DNA of 64,000 nt from an uncultured Eubacterium sp. GTDB lineage: Bacteria > Bacillota > Clostridia > Lachnospirales > Lachnospiraceae. The DNA is taken from NCBI GenBank assembly GCA_910584875.1, contig CAJUDA010000018.1:1-64000 (forward strand), read 5' to 3'. Shown here one piece after another: positions 6,037 to 14,720 of the stretch; position 1 is the first letter of the stretch, and the number at the start of each line of letters is the position of its first letter. Made by a program: the position numbers and the translations under genes. The notes beneath the pieces are model-generated. The model saw only the letters and a program-made list of their open reading frames with translations, searched no databases and had not been told where the DNA came from.

Positions 6037-6660
6037 TTATTTACTTCTTGTAATAATTTTTGCAATTTCCTCGTAAGACGCTCCCACTGGAATCTTATAG
6101 TTACCTTCACGGATCTTGGTTGCATATCCGCTGTCAACCAGATACTGATCAAATTTTTTGTCATTCTGGAGAATGCCTGCTTCCTTCATCTCCCGCGCTA
6201 CCGTGCTGGAGAGCAGCCCTCCCCGGACTTTAAAGCTCACACCTGACCCTTTGGCAGAATCCGGTTTTTTCGTCTCTGCAGGCTTTGCTGCTTTCTTCGG
6301 TTTATCCGTCTTTTTAGGTTTCGCTGTTTTTTTTGGTGACGTTGTATCCTTCGGCGGATCTGTCTGCGCCGGTATCGTTGTCGGATCTGGCGCATCGGTC
6401 TGATCCGCTCCTCCCGGGACTGCCTCCTGTCCCGTCACCCCTGCCCCGCTGCCGTTCTGTGCCGGAACCGGTGTGTCTGTCGGCGCGATTTCATCGGGCT
6501 GTTCCGGGGACTGTGTCCCCTCCGGGAAAATCATCCCCAGCTCTTTTGCCTGTTCCACCACATTTTTATCCGATCCGGATGACCGGTAACTGATGCATAA
6601 AATTAATGCGCTGAGAATAATACCTGTTCCCAGTCCGCGCAGAAAATACTTATATTTCAT
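6037..6660 (-). CDS. Membrane-anchored protein with a C-terminal MltG-like small domain
   Basis: The 207-residue protein has one N-terminal membrane segment (about 8-25), a long linker rich in Pro, Thr and Lys with repeated KKTxKPKK units (about 50-135), and a C-terminal domain of about 65 residues. That domain (SSTVAREMKEAGIL, YLVDSGYATKIREGNYKIP, SYEEIAKIIT) matches the small LysM-like subdomain that precedes the catalytic part of MltG/YceG endolytic transglycosylases. The catalytic domain is absent, so it probably binds rather than cuts peptidoglycan. It overlaps the preceding gene by four bases (ATGA) and ends the motility operon. A role in placing flagella through the wall is a guess from position. 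Confidence 0.7.
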   Translation of the reverse strand: MKYKYFLRGLGTGIILSALILCISYRSSGSDKNVVEQAKELGMIFPEGTQSPEQPDEIAPTDTPVPAQNGSGAGVTGQEAVPGGADQTDAPDPTTIPAQTDPPKDTTSPKKTAKPKKTDKPKKAAKPAETKKPDSAKGSGVSFKVRGGLLSSTVAREMKEAGILQNDKKFDQYLVDSGYATKIREGNYKIPVGASYEEIAKIITRSK

Positions 6661-7448
6661 CGTCTCCTGCCTCCGTATAATGCCAGTACCAGCTGCACTT
6701 CACCCTGCCCGATATCCAGAGCCTTTGAAATCTCCAGCACAGACTTTCCTTCCCTGTGCATTTTCTGGATCCTGAGATTCATATCACCAGAAACATTTTT
6801 TACCGGCTCTGCCTGTTTTTCCGATACTGATGCCTTTTCTGGTGCCATTGCTTTTGCCGGTGCCGCCTGCTTTTCCGCTTTTATCACTGGCTTCTCTTGT
6901 GTTACTAGTTTTGCCGGTTTTGTCTGTCTTGCCGGCCGGGCTGCAGCTTCTGGAGATGCAGCTGCCGGAGGCGCTGCTGCCTCTGGTTTCACCACTGCCT
7001 GTTTCTTTGCCGGTTCCTTTCTTTTTGGTTCAGCCGGCTTCGGTTTTTCGCTTTCGCTTCTTACCTGCTTTACAACGGGTTCCGTAATGATCTTCTTTAC
7101 TTCCTTCTCTTTCTCACTCAGCATATTATACATAAATACGACTTCCTGATGGTTGCTTTCGATCTTCCCCAGAAGCTGCTGGGAAAACTCATCCACCGCC
7201 ATGATCTTGTCATTACAGAGATGGTTCATCTGATCCTGTGCTGCGTCCAGCAGCTCATTCTGTCTTTCCTCCACAAGCTGGGTGACACGGTCCCGGATGA
7301 TCTGTTCTTCTTTTTCCGTCCACACATTGGATGAACCTGGTGTCTCCCCATCATCCGGCTGCATCTCTTCCTTGCCTCTTGCCACAAAGAAACTCAGGCA
7401 CACACAGGCAAAACCTGCAATCAGCAGTATTATCTCCCAAGTCGTCAT
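6657..7448 (-). CDS. SwrB-like membrane protein (DUF6115-type C-terminus)
   Basis: The 263-residue protein has an N-terminal membrane helix (about 2-22), an alpha-helical stretch (about 45-115), a low-complexity Ala/Pro/Lys-rich linker, and a C-terminal helix-turn-helix-like segment (IQKMHREGKSVLEISKALDI, GQGEVQLVLALYG). In B. subtilis the gene between sigD and rpsB is swrB, which encodes a membrane protein with a similar plan that activates flagellar export-gate assembly. This protein holds nearly the same position. The start is ATG 7446-7448; an ATG four codons earlier overlaps the ribosome site GGAGG. The homology claim rests on layout and position, not on strong sequence identity. Confidence 0.65.
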   Translation of the reverse strand: MTTWEIILLIAGFACVCLSFFVARGKEEMQPDDGETPGSSNVWTEKEEQIIRDRVTQLVEERQNELLDAAQDQMNHLCNDKIMAVDEFSQQLLGKIESNHQEVVFMYNMLSEKEKEVKKIITEPVVKQVRSESEKPKPAEPKRKEPAKKQAVVKPEAAAPPAAASPEAAARPARQTKPAKLVTQEKPVIKAEKQAAPAKAMAPEKASVSEKQAEPVKNVSGDMNLRIQKMHREGKSVLEISKALDIGQGEVQLVLALYGGRRR

Positions 7449-7477
7449 GTTTTCCTCCATTCGCTCATGTATTATCC

Positions 7478-7786
7478 TTATACCATGATATCAAAACTAC
7501 TGTCAGAACGCGGCGCCATCGGCGCCTGCTTCTCTTCCTTCTTTTTTTTCCCGCGCCTTCCGGATCTTCCTCCTGCTCCTCCTGAAGCAGAATCATCCAG
7601 ATCATACTCCTCCGCTTCGCTTTTCTGCGTCTCTACGGTCTGGGATGCCTCCTGTTTCGTCATATTCTGAAACTGGATCGCAGGCTGGTCTGCTGCATGC
7701 TGTAACTGACTGTTTTCCCTTCCCTGCAGATCCGCAGCCTCCGCCGTACGCGGCAGCATCGTTGTTATCTCAATAGAATTGATCAT
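7478..7786 (-). CDS. Small basic/low-complexity protein of the motility operon, unknown function
   Basis: The 102-residue protein begins MINSIEITTMLPRTAEAADL, continues with a Gln/Ala-rich stretch (about 25-55), an acidic patch (AEEYDLDDSA) and a Gly/Arg/Lys-rich segment (GGAGGRSGRRGKKKKEEK), and ends SDSSFDIMV. There is no membrane segment or signal peptide. A longer reading from 7849 would overlap the preceding gene by 41 bases; the ATG at 7784-7786 with a G-rich ribosome site avoids this. I do not recognise a family. Position between the FapA-like gene and the SwrB-like gene suggests a motility-linked role, but nothing in the sequence shows it. Confidence 0.6.
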   Translation of the reverse strand: MINSIEITTMLPRTAEAADLQGRENSQLQHAADQPAIQFQNMTKQEASQTVETQKSEAEEYDLDDSASGGAGGRSGRRGKKKKEEKQAPMAPRSDSSFDIMV

Positions 7787-7808
7787 CCTGCCTGCCCCCT
7801 TTTCTATG

Positions 7809-9407
7809 CTATAATCCGATCGAACGGACATCCGCACCCTCGCGGACATATTTACTGTGCTGTTCTTTATCGCGGATATTCCTTACCGCATCCTTCACCA
7901 TAAGCTTCACACCGCCGTATACAATGCCTTCTGCCCGTATGCTGGCATTCTTGTTTTTCTGGACCCGCTCAAGGATACTTTCCCGCTCATAGCGCAAATC
8001 ACGGACCTGTTTTGCCAGCGCCGGTTTTTTCACCGTAGCCTCCCGGATAAACTTCATCTGCTCCTCTGGAATCTCTTCCTTGATCTCCAGCTTAGCCTTC
8101 ACCAGTTCAGCGATCTGGTCAATCTTTCCTATCTCCTTTTCGACAGCCTCGATCTCTTCTTTGAGAGAATTGATCCTCTTGATCAGCTCAACATCAGAAA
8201 TAACCTCGATCACCGTAGCTGCCCCCATCGTAGAACCAAGAGTCGTCGCATGGATCGATCCGTATGTCTTCATCTGCCCGCCGTTGATCAGTCCCTTTTT
8301 CCCCAGAACATCAATGTTTTCACGGCATTCTACCTGACTGTGGAGGACAGCATCCGCCTTCAGAGCCCCCTTGCATCTCACCTTACAGTTTTCCAGAAAT
8401 TTAGCGGTAATATTCCCTTCCGCCTGCAGCTCACCACGGTCCATCCCCTGCATACCGCGTTTCAATACAATATTGCCGCCTGAGATCAGAGTGGCTCCTT
8501 CCACCACACCGTTGACGACAATATCACCTTCTGCCTCAATGCGGAAACCGGTATTTACATTGCCCGTAACCTCTACCGTTCCCTTATATACGATATCTCC
8601 CGTGGAAGAGTCTACATTTGCCGGCACCTGATAGATATCCGATACCATCACCATGTCTTCCACCAGTGTCACATGACCAGACACCTTGGAATAAATCTTA
8701 CAACGGTCTTTTGACTGCTCAATATTACGTCCGAACCGGAGATGAAGATTTTTTACTTTTTTAGGCGAAAGAAGCTTCCCATCTACAGCAACACCGGGAC
8801 GTCCTCTGTCTGCCGGCGTAAGCTCAGCCAGTTTGTCACCTTCCTTCACCGCCTTGATCGTACCCAGCTGATGAAAATCAACACTCCCGTCCTCATTCAG
8901 CTTTGGTTTCGCTGTGGCATTGATATCAAAGAAATACCGGATCTTTGCATCATGTCCCTGGATCGGCGGTGTCGCCTCTGCAATGATATAGTCCCGGCAA
9001 TATTCATGATTTGACAAGAAATGCTGGATCACTTTCCTCCTGACACCATGCCTGACGCCAGCCAGTTTCAGCGTGCTGACGATATCCTCTTCCGTCAGCA
9101 TCACGCCGCCCTCCATCGGCGGATAAAACCGTGCCAGGGCGCGCCGGCCTTCCTGGATAATCGTTACCCTGCATCTCTCGCTTTCCGGGATCATCTCCCC
9201 CTGCCCCAGAAGAAAAGGCTGCTCAAATTTACCGCCTTTTAAATACGAATCCACAGCTACAATATCGTATTCGTGATAATTCACAAGATCCAGATATATA
9301 TTGACATCCTCAACCCCGAACATCTCCCCGTTCTCTCCCGGCGGATGTACTTTCAGCCAGATGGTACCGGCATCATTGACCAGTTCAAAATAGGCATTCT
9401 CTGCCAT
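7809..9407 (-). CDS. FapA-like protein (DUF342)
   Basis: The 532-residue protein belongs to the DUF342/FapA family. It has an N-terminal region of about 180 residues, a central beta-helix-like region of repeated short strands (VNTGFRIEAEGDIVVNGVVE, GATLISGGNIVLKRGMQGM, about 230-400) and a C-terminal coiled coil (about 405-460) followed by a small domain. Family members are common in motility or polar-localisation loci of Firmicutes and some Vibrio, where FapA influences the membrane targeting of flagellar regulators. The first ATG (9413) directly abuts AAGGAGG; the second (9405-9407) has the proper six-base spacing and is preferred. It follows sigD after about 22 bases. Confidence 0.8.
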   Translation of the reverse strand: MAENAYFELVNDAGTIWLKVHPPGENGEMFGVEDVNIYLDLVNYHEYDIVAVDSYLKGGKFEQPFLLGQGEMIPESERCRVTIIQEGRRALARFYPPMEGGVMLTEEDIVSTLKLAGVRHGVRRKVIQHFLSNHEYCRDYIIAEATPPIQGHDAKIRYFFDINATAKPKLNEDGSVDFHQLGTIKAVKEGDKLAELTPADRGRPGVAVDGKLLSPKKVKNLHLRFGRNIEQSKDRCKIYSKVSGHVTLVEDMVMVSDIYQVPANVDSSTGDIVYKGTVEVTGNVNTGFRIEAEGDIVVNGVVEGATLISGGNIVLKRGMQGMDRGELQAEGNITAKFLENCKVRCKGALKADAVLHSQVECRENIDVLGKKGLINGGQMKTYGSIHATTLGSTMGAATVIEVISDVELIKRINSLKEEIEAVEKEIGKIDQIAELVKAKLEIKEEIPEEQMKFIREATVKKPALAKQVRDLRYERESILERVQKNKNASIRAEGIVYGGVKLMVKDAVRNIRDKEQHSKYVREGADVRSIGL

Positions 9408-9429
9408 AATCATCCTCCTTACTGTTCAG

Positions 9430-10194
9430 CTAAAACAAATTCAGCAGATCCACTGCGTCTCCCAGCCGGTCCTTGATCTTCTGCAGTGCTTTCGTATGAA
9501 GCTGTGAGACACGGGATTCTGAAACACTGAGGATCTGACTGATCTCTTTCAATGTAAGTTCTTCATAGTAGTATAATGTGATCACCTTTTGTTCATTGTC
9601 TGTCAAAGTCTTAAGCGCCTCGACCAGCATCTCCTTCAGTTCCTGTTTCTGGATGACATTTTCCGGCTGTGGGAACTGTGCGCCAAGACCTTCCAGCCGT
9701 CCCTCACTGCCCTGCTCCAGATAATCATCCAGGGATACCATATTCGTGAATTCTGCCTCTGAACGCCAGCCCTCATATTCATCCCGGCTGATCCCCAGTT
9801 CTTCCGCCACCTCGTCATCCGATGCCGGTCTGCCATAGTCTGCCTCCAGCTTCGCTGCCGCTGCCTCCATCCGTTTCTGTTTCTGCCTGAGAGTGCGCGG
9901 GATCCAGTCCATCTTACGGATCTGGTCCAGTATCGATCCCCGGATGCGAAGACTGGCATACGTCTCAAACTTAACATTTTTATTGGCATCATATTTATCA
10001 ATGGCATCAATGAGACCAAATATCCCATAACCCACCAGATCGTCATATTCCACCGTATAACCCAGATACATGCTGAGTCTGCCCGCCACAAGATTTACCA
10101 CATTCGCATACTCCAGAATCAGCTGCTCTCGAAGTTCCGGTAATTTAGTTTTTTGATACCGTTCCCATAGCTTCTTTCTTTCTGCTTCCTTCAT
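9430..10194 (-). CDS. sigD: RNA polymerase sigma factor for flagellar genes (sigma-28/SigD)
   Basis: The 254-residue protein has sigma regions 2 (YDDLVGYGIFGLIDAIDKYD, FETYASLRIRGSILDQIRKM, DWIPR), 3 (DDEVAEELGIS) and 4 (LTLKEISQILSVSESRVSQL), in the FliA/WhiG/SigD arrangement. It directs RNA polymerase to late flagellar genes such as flagellin and chemoreceptors, which are not in this window. The start at 10194 is the first Met. In B. subtilis the position of sigD near the far end of the same operon ties its level to read-through, and the same position is kept here. No flgM anti-sigma gene is present nearby. Confidence 0.95.
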   Translation of the reverse strand: MKEAERKKLWERYQKTKLPELREQLILEYANVVNLVAGRLSMYLGYTVEYDDLVGYGIFGLIDAIDKYDANKNVKFETYASLRIRGSILDQIRKMDWIPRTLRQKQKRMEAAAAKLEADYGRPASDDEVAEELGISRDEYEGWRSEAEFTNMVSLDDYLEQGSEGRLEGLGAQFPQPENVIQKQELKEMLVEALKTLTDNEQKVITLYYYEELTLKEISQILSVSESRVSQLHTKALQKIKDRLGDAVDLLNLF

Positions 10195-10214
10195 CGCTAA
10201 CTGATCCCCCTATG

Positions 10215-10562
10215 CTATTCTTCCTCTTCCCACTGCTCATCTGGAGCTACAACACGGTGTTTTTTCTTCTTTTCTTCCTCTTCCGCCATCTTCGCCAGCA
10301 ATTCTTCCTGTTCCAGCTGCTCCTGGCGCAGCCTCTCTTCTTCCTCCAGACGTTTGCGTTCCGCCTCTACCATTGCCTGGTGTTCCGCATGGACTTTTCC
10401 CACAATCTGTGCTGCGATCTGTCCTACGATATAAAAAACCACCAGAACAAGAATCAGGACTGTCAGACTCATCATCACCGGCCAATGCTGTACTACACTC
10501 AGAACACAGCACACTAAACCCGCCAGCAGCATAACAAATGCAGGAATATATCGATATTTCAT
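10215..10562 (-). CDS. Small two-helix membrane protein with charged coiled-coil tail
   Basis: The 115-residue protein has two hydrophobic segments (about 8-25 and 29-50: AFVMLLAGLVCCVLSVV and LTVLILVLVVFYIVGQIA). They are followed by a highly charged helix rich in Glu, Arg and Lys (about 60-100) and an acidic end (QWEEEE). The start ATG has GAGGTG about nine bases upstream. It sits between cheD and sigD, close to where B. subtilis and relatives carry small poorly known ylx genes. I do not recognise a family. A membrane adaptor for chemotaxis or motor proteins is possible but unsupported. Confidence 0.65.
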   Translation of the reverse strand: MKYRYIPAFVMLLAGLVCCVLSVVQHWPVMMSLTVLILVLVVFYIVGQIAAQIVGKVHAEHQAMVEAERKRLEEEERLRQEQLEQEELLAKMAEEEEKKKKHRVVAPDEQWEEEE

Positions 10563-10582
10563 ATTTGATGCACCTCATCTCG

Positions 10583-11068
10583 TCAGATTAAATATTTCCC
10601 AATTCCAACTGCCTTAATCATAAGCATCCCGGTTTCCGGATCGAATTCGATGGTTCTGCTGAAAGTCTCTCCCACGTCTTCTGCCAGCACCGGAATACGG
10701 AACTCTGCCAGTTTTCTCACCGCAGCCACATAATTCTGTGCCCCGATATTCAAAAATTCATTATCCGAATCTTTTGAAAACATCTTTGCACCGCCCGCCA
10801 TCTTTGCCACAAGATTTCCTGGATCCACAGATTCTCCCAGCAAAGCATGATACATATCATCCAGACAGGTATCGACAAATTTCATGCGGTTTACCGTATG
10901 GGTGATCTTTTTGCTGTCCGGAAGCATCACATGTGCGAGCCCGCAGGTCTTTGACTTTTCGTCATACAATACCACTCCCAGACACGAACCAAGCCCAAGA
11001 GTGCCTATTTTCTGCGGGGCATGACAGATTTTATAATCCGCCATGCCCACACGTATTATACTGCTCAT
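10583..11068 (-). CDS. cheD: Chemoreceptor glutamine deamidase CheD
   Basis: CheD deamidates glutamines on chemoreceptors and, in Firmicutes, stimulates the CheY-P phosphatase CheC. The 161 residues carry the catalytic Cys29 in GTLGLGSCLGVVLYD and His46 in CGLAHVMLPDS, and the GGAKMF motif. The start overlaps the end of cheW by four bases (ATGA). No separate cheC gene is seen in the operon; the phosphatase-type FliY at 23636-24826 may be the functional counterpart. Confidence 0.95.
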   Translation of the reverse strand: MSSIIRVGMADYKICHAPQKIGTLGLGSCLGVVLYDEKSKTCGLAHVMLPDSKKITHTVNRMKFVDTCLDDMYHALLGESVDPGNLVAKMAGGAKMFSKDSDNEFLNIGAQNYVAAVRKLAEFRIPVLAEDVGETFSRTIEFDPETGMLMIKAVGIGKYLI

Positions 11069-11532
11069 ACAGCCTTCGTTTCATCGACAACAGCCTGTAT
11101 GTCGAGAAGCGAAATAAGACTCTCTCCATTTTTTCCTATCCCCGCAAGGTATGAAGCCTTGATCTCATCCAGTTTAAACGTCGGTTTTTCAACGGTTCCC
11201 GGATCAATGTTCACAACCTCTTTGACTTCATCCACGATAAACCCGATCAGCGCCTGATCGTCCAGACGGATAATGATAATACGTGATGCCGATGCATAGA
11301 CATCATCCTCCAGGCCAAAACGTCTCCGCAGACTCATGATCGGAACCACTTCACCACGCAGATTAATAACACCTACATAATATGGCTGGGATTTCGGCAC
11401 ACGGGTGATCTGCTGCATGCGTACGATATTGTCCACAAAGCCTATATCAATACCATACTGTTCATCCCCAAGTTTTACTACAATATATTGAACTTCTTCT
11501 ACCGTTTCCAGTTGATTTGTCATTTCATCCAT
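11065..11532 (-). CDS. cheW: Chemotaxis coupling protein CheW
   Basis: CheW bridges chemoreceptors and the kinase CheA. The 155-residue protein is a single CheW/SH3-like domain (YIVVKLGDEQYGIDIGFVDN, YYVGVINLRGEVVPIMSLRR, RIIIIRLDDQALIGFIVDEV). The start ATG (11530-11532) has ribosome site AGGGGGT about eight bases upstream. It lies 11 bases after cheA. Confidence 0.95.
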   Translation of the reverse strand: MDEMTNQLETVEEVQYIVVKLGDEQYGIDIGFVDNIVRMQQITRVPKSQPYYVGVINLRGEVVPIMSLRRRFGLEDDVYASASRIIIIRLDDQALIGFIVDEVKEVVNIDPGTVEKPTFKLDEIKASYLAGIGKNGESLISLLDIQAVVDETKAV

Positions 11533-11543
11533 TATGGCACCCC

Positions 11544-13637
11544 CTATATCAATGTATTTGTATCCAGAATCAGAGCCACTTCACCATCACCCAGAATCGT
11601 TGCCCCGCTAAAGAGCTTATCATTTGTAATATGATGCCCCAGCGATTTGATAACGGTTTCCTGTTGTCCGATCAGGCTGTCAACAATCAGTCCTACTCTC
11701 TGTTCGCCCTTCTTAATGACAACGATTACCAGTGAATCCGGATCTTCTTCCGGTTTTTGTGCATTCAGTATTTCATGCAGGCGAAGGATTGGGATCACAC
11801 TTCCGCGAAGATGGATCACTTCTTTGGACTGCACAAAACGGATCTCCTCTTTTGGCATATCTTCAATCCCATTAATGCTGCTCAGAGGGATCGCATATTT
11901 TTCGGAACCAACCTCTACCATAAGTGCCTGTATGATGGCAAGGGTAAGAGGCAGCTGGATCGTAAAGGTACTTCCCTCACCGGCTACTGTTTTGGCGCTG
12001 ATGCTTCCGCCCAGAGCCTCGATCTTGGTCTTGACCACATCCAGCCCAACACCTCTTCCGGATACATCGGTGATCTTGTCTGCCGTGGAAAAGCTCGGCT
12101 GGAACAAAAGATCTATGTAATCCTTATCCGTCATGGTCTCCGCCTGTTTCTCCGTGATCGTCCCCTTCATCAGTGCTTTCTTGCGTACCTTTTCGACATC
12201 AATGCCGGCGCCGTCATCCCGTACTTCTATAATTACGTTGTTACCATCCTGATAGGCATCCAGGAAGATAGAGCCCACTTCCGGTTTGCCAAGCCGGACT
12301 CTCTCGGCATTGCTCTCCAGACCATGATCTGCTGAATTCCGCAGCAGGTGCATCAGCGGATCTCCGATTTCATCAATAACTGTACGGTCCAGTTCCGTCT
12401 CCTCACCTGTCATATACAATTCCATTTTCTTATTCAATTTGCGGTTCAGGTCACGGATCATACGTGGAAAACGGTTTACTACACTATCGATCGGCACCAT
12501 CCGCACCTTCATTACGGACTCATGAAGATTGGTAGTGACACGCTCCAGATATTCTATCTGTTCATGGAAGCTCTGTGTCTCACCTGGCTGCACCTCTGTG
12601 CCGCTTGTGGATACAAGACCATTTTTCGCTATGATCAGCTCGCTGACCAGGTTCATCAGTACATCCAGTTTATCAATGTCCACGCGGACAGAACGGCTTC
12701 CTACCTTCGCCTTCTGTTTCTTCGCCTGGGTCTGCGGTTCCTCCGCTTTCTTTGCCGGCTGCGGATCTGGTGCTGACTCCGCTGGTTTCTCCACTACCTC
12801 CGGGCGAATCTCCTCCTGCTTCATTTCCAGCTGATCCGGCACATCAAAATCATCAATATATACTTCTCCGATCTCAGATACATTCTGGATCAGTTTTTTG
12901 ATCGACTCCTTGCTCTCTGTCGTTGCCAGGATCCAGCTGAAATCAAAATCAAATTCCTCGTCCTCGATCTGCTCCGTAGACGGGACAGACTTGATCAGTT
13001 CCCCTTTACTCTCCACGGATTTAAAGACAAGAAAGGCACGTGCCGCTTTCAGTATGCATGCCTCCTGCAGATAAACCGTGATACCGTATATGTTCTTTCC
13101 CTCTTCTTTTGCCGATACGATAGCGGATTTTTCAAACTCGCCGATCGGGATCTTGTCATATTTAATCCTGGACCGGTCTATGGCATCTGTCCCTGATGCC
13201 GTCTCTTTCGCCTTCTCCTGCTTTTTCTCCGTGCCGGCAGGCTCTCCGCCGTTCTGTTCCTCCAGAAGACTGTTCAGATCCTGTATGATATCTTCGTTGT
13301 CCTCTGTTCCCTCATTTCCCTCAGAAGAAATCACATCCAGATAAGATTCCAGTGCATCCAGTCCACGGAACAATACATCGATGAGTTTGGCATTTGCCTT
13401 CATGTTCCCATTACGGATCTCTGAAAAGACATTTTCCAGATCATGCGTCAGACGCTGCATCCGGGCAAATCCCATGGTACCAGCCATCCCCTTCAGGGTA
13501 TGCGCCGCACGGAAAATCTCATTAATGGTATCTTCATTCTCCGGCTCCTTCTCCAGCACCAGAACATGTTCATTCAGACTCTGCAGATGTTCTTTTGTTT
13601 CATCAATGAATAAATCCATATATTGACTTGTATCCAT
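11544..13637 (-). CDS. cheA: Chemotaxis histidine kinase CheA
   Basis: CheA is the cytoplasmic kinase that phosphorylates CheY and CheB in response to receptor state. The 697 residues contain, in order, a phosphotransfer domain with His46 in FRAAHTLKGMAGTMGF, a long linker with a CheY-binding P2-like region (about 160-265), the P3 dimerisation helices (SVRVDIDKLDVLMNLVSELI), the ATPase domain with N box (HLLRNSADHGLE) and G boxes (DDGAGID, GRGVGLDVV), and a C-terminal CheW-like domain. Length and domain order are normal. cheB lies 12 bases upstream and cheW 11 bases downstream. Confidence 0.97.
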   Translation of the reverse strand: MDTSQYMDLFIDETKEHLQSLNEHVLVLEKEPENEDTINEIFRAAHTLKGMAGTMGFARMQRLTHDLENVFSEIRNGNMKANAKLIDVLFRGLDALESYLDVISSEGNEGTEDNEDIIQDLNSLLEEQNGGEPAGTEKKQEKAKETASGTDAIDRSRIKYDKIPIGEFEKSAIVSAKEEGKNIYGITVYLQEACILKAARAFLVFKSVESKGELIKSVPSTEQIEDEEFDFDFSWILATTESKESIKKLIQNVSEIGEVYIDDFDVPDQLEMKQEEIRPEVVEKPAESAPDPQPAKKAEEPQTQAKKQKAKVGSRSVRVDIDKLDVLMNLVSELIIAKNGLVSTSGTEVQPGETQSFHEQIEYLERVTTNLHESVMKVRMVPIDSVVNRFPRMIRDLNRKLNKKMELYMTGEETELDRTVIDEIGDPLMHLLRNSADHGLESNAERVRLGKPEVGSIFLDAYQDGNNVIIEVRDDGAGIDVEKVRKKALMKGTITEKQAETMTDKDYIDLLFQPSFSTADKITDVSGRGVGLDVVKTKIEALGGSISAKTVAGEGSTFTIQLPLTLAIIQALMVEVGSEKYAIPLSSINGIEDMPKEEIRFVQSKEVIHLRGSVIPILRLHEILNAQKPEEDPDSLVIVVIKKGEQRVGLIVDSLIGQQETVIKSLGHHITNDKLFSGATILGDGEVALILDTNTLI

Positions 13638-13649
13638 TCCTTCACACTC

Positions 13650-14717
13650 CTATTCTTCTATCGTTTTTATTAATGTACCTGTTACATTTTCCAGTGCTGT
13701 CACAGAGTCTGCGAGCTTTGCCTGAACCACTGCCCGTGGCATACCGTATACCACACAGGTGGCCTCATTCTGTGCAACCACTTTCATTTTCTTGTTTCTT
13801 TTGAGCAGTTCGATCCCCTTCATCGCATCTGCACCCATCCCGGTAAGTACGGCACAATGGATTTCTTCAAAAGAAGTATCCACGAGAGACTCCAGAAAAA
13901 TATCAGCACAGGGTTTCAGACCGCCCCTGGGGGGCTTGTCATTTTCCGATAACTGATACTGACCCGGTCCCTTCTGGATCATCTCACACTGCTTGCCGCC
14001 GCGGGCAATATAAACCATCCCCGGGCGAAGGATATCCCCGTCTTCTGCCTCTTTCACCGTCAGCGGACTGAGTTCGTCCAATCTCTTTGCCAGCGATCCC
14101 GTAAAGCCCGCCGGCATATGCTGTACCACTACGACCGGATAAGGAAAACCTGCCGGAAAATAGGGAATCACCGACTGCAGTGCCTTTGGTCCCCCGGTAG
14201 AAGATGCAATGACTACCAGCTTTTCTCCCTTTTTCACTGCCCGGTGCGATTTTGGCACAATCCTGGTGCGTTCCACTGGTCTTTCGTTCTTTTCCTTTTC
14301 CCCCTGATAACGACCCAGACCACATGCCACATAGGCGGCACGAAGCATCTTGGAATGAAACTCTTCCCGCTCCGATCCCATGGAGTTTTCCGGTTTCTTC
14401 ACAAAATCCATGGCTCCCAGCTCGAGTGCTTCAATGGTTTCATCCGCACTCTTGCTCGCAACCGAACTCACTACGATCACCGGAATCCTGATCTGATTTT
14501 TGTTTAATTCCTTCAAAAACTGGACACCATTCATCTTTGGCATCTGGATATCCACTAGAATCACATCATAGCGTGCCCCCCGGAGCAGTTTCTCCAGCGC
14601 CATCATACCGTTCATGGCTGTATCTGCCACCGTCAGCTGCTCATCTGAATTTATTATATCAGATATGACCCTTCTCATGAGTGCAGAGTCATCAATAACC
14701 AATACTTTTTTTTCCAT
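13650..14717 (-). CDS. cheB: Protein-glutamate methylesterase CheB
   Basis: CheB removes methyl groups from chemoreceptors and can deamidate them. The 355 residues have an N-terminal receiver with Asp56 in ILVDIQMPKMNG, a linker (about 130-160) and a methylesterase domain with the serine-hydrolase motifs IASSTGGPKALQ, VVQHMPAGFT and TGMGADAMKG, which hold the Ser, His and Asp of the active site. Length is normal. The partner methyltransferase gene cheR is not in the window. Confidence 0.96.
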   Translation of the reverse strand: MEKKVLVIDDSALMRRVISDIINSDEQLTVADTAMNGMMALEKLLRGARYDVILVDIQMPKMNGVQFLKELNKNQIRIPVIVVSSVASKSADETIEALELGAMDFVKKPENSMGSEREEFHSKMLRAAYVACGLGRYQGEKEKNERPVERTRIVPKSHRAVKKGEKLVVIASSTGGPKALQSVIPYFPAGFPYPVVVVQHMPAGFTGSLAKRLDELSPLTVKEAEDGDILRPGMVYIARGGKQCEMIQKGPGQYQLSENDKPPRGGLKPCADIFLESLVDTSFEEIHCAVLTGMGADAMKGIELLKRNKKMKVVAQNEATCVVYGMPRAVVQAKLADSVTALENVTGTLIKTIEE

Positions 14718-14720
14718 AAA

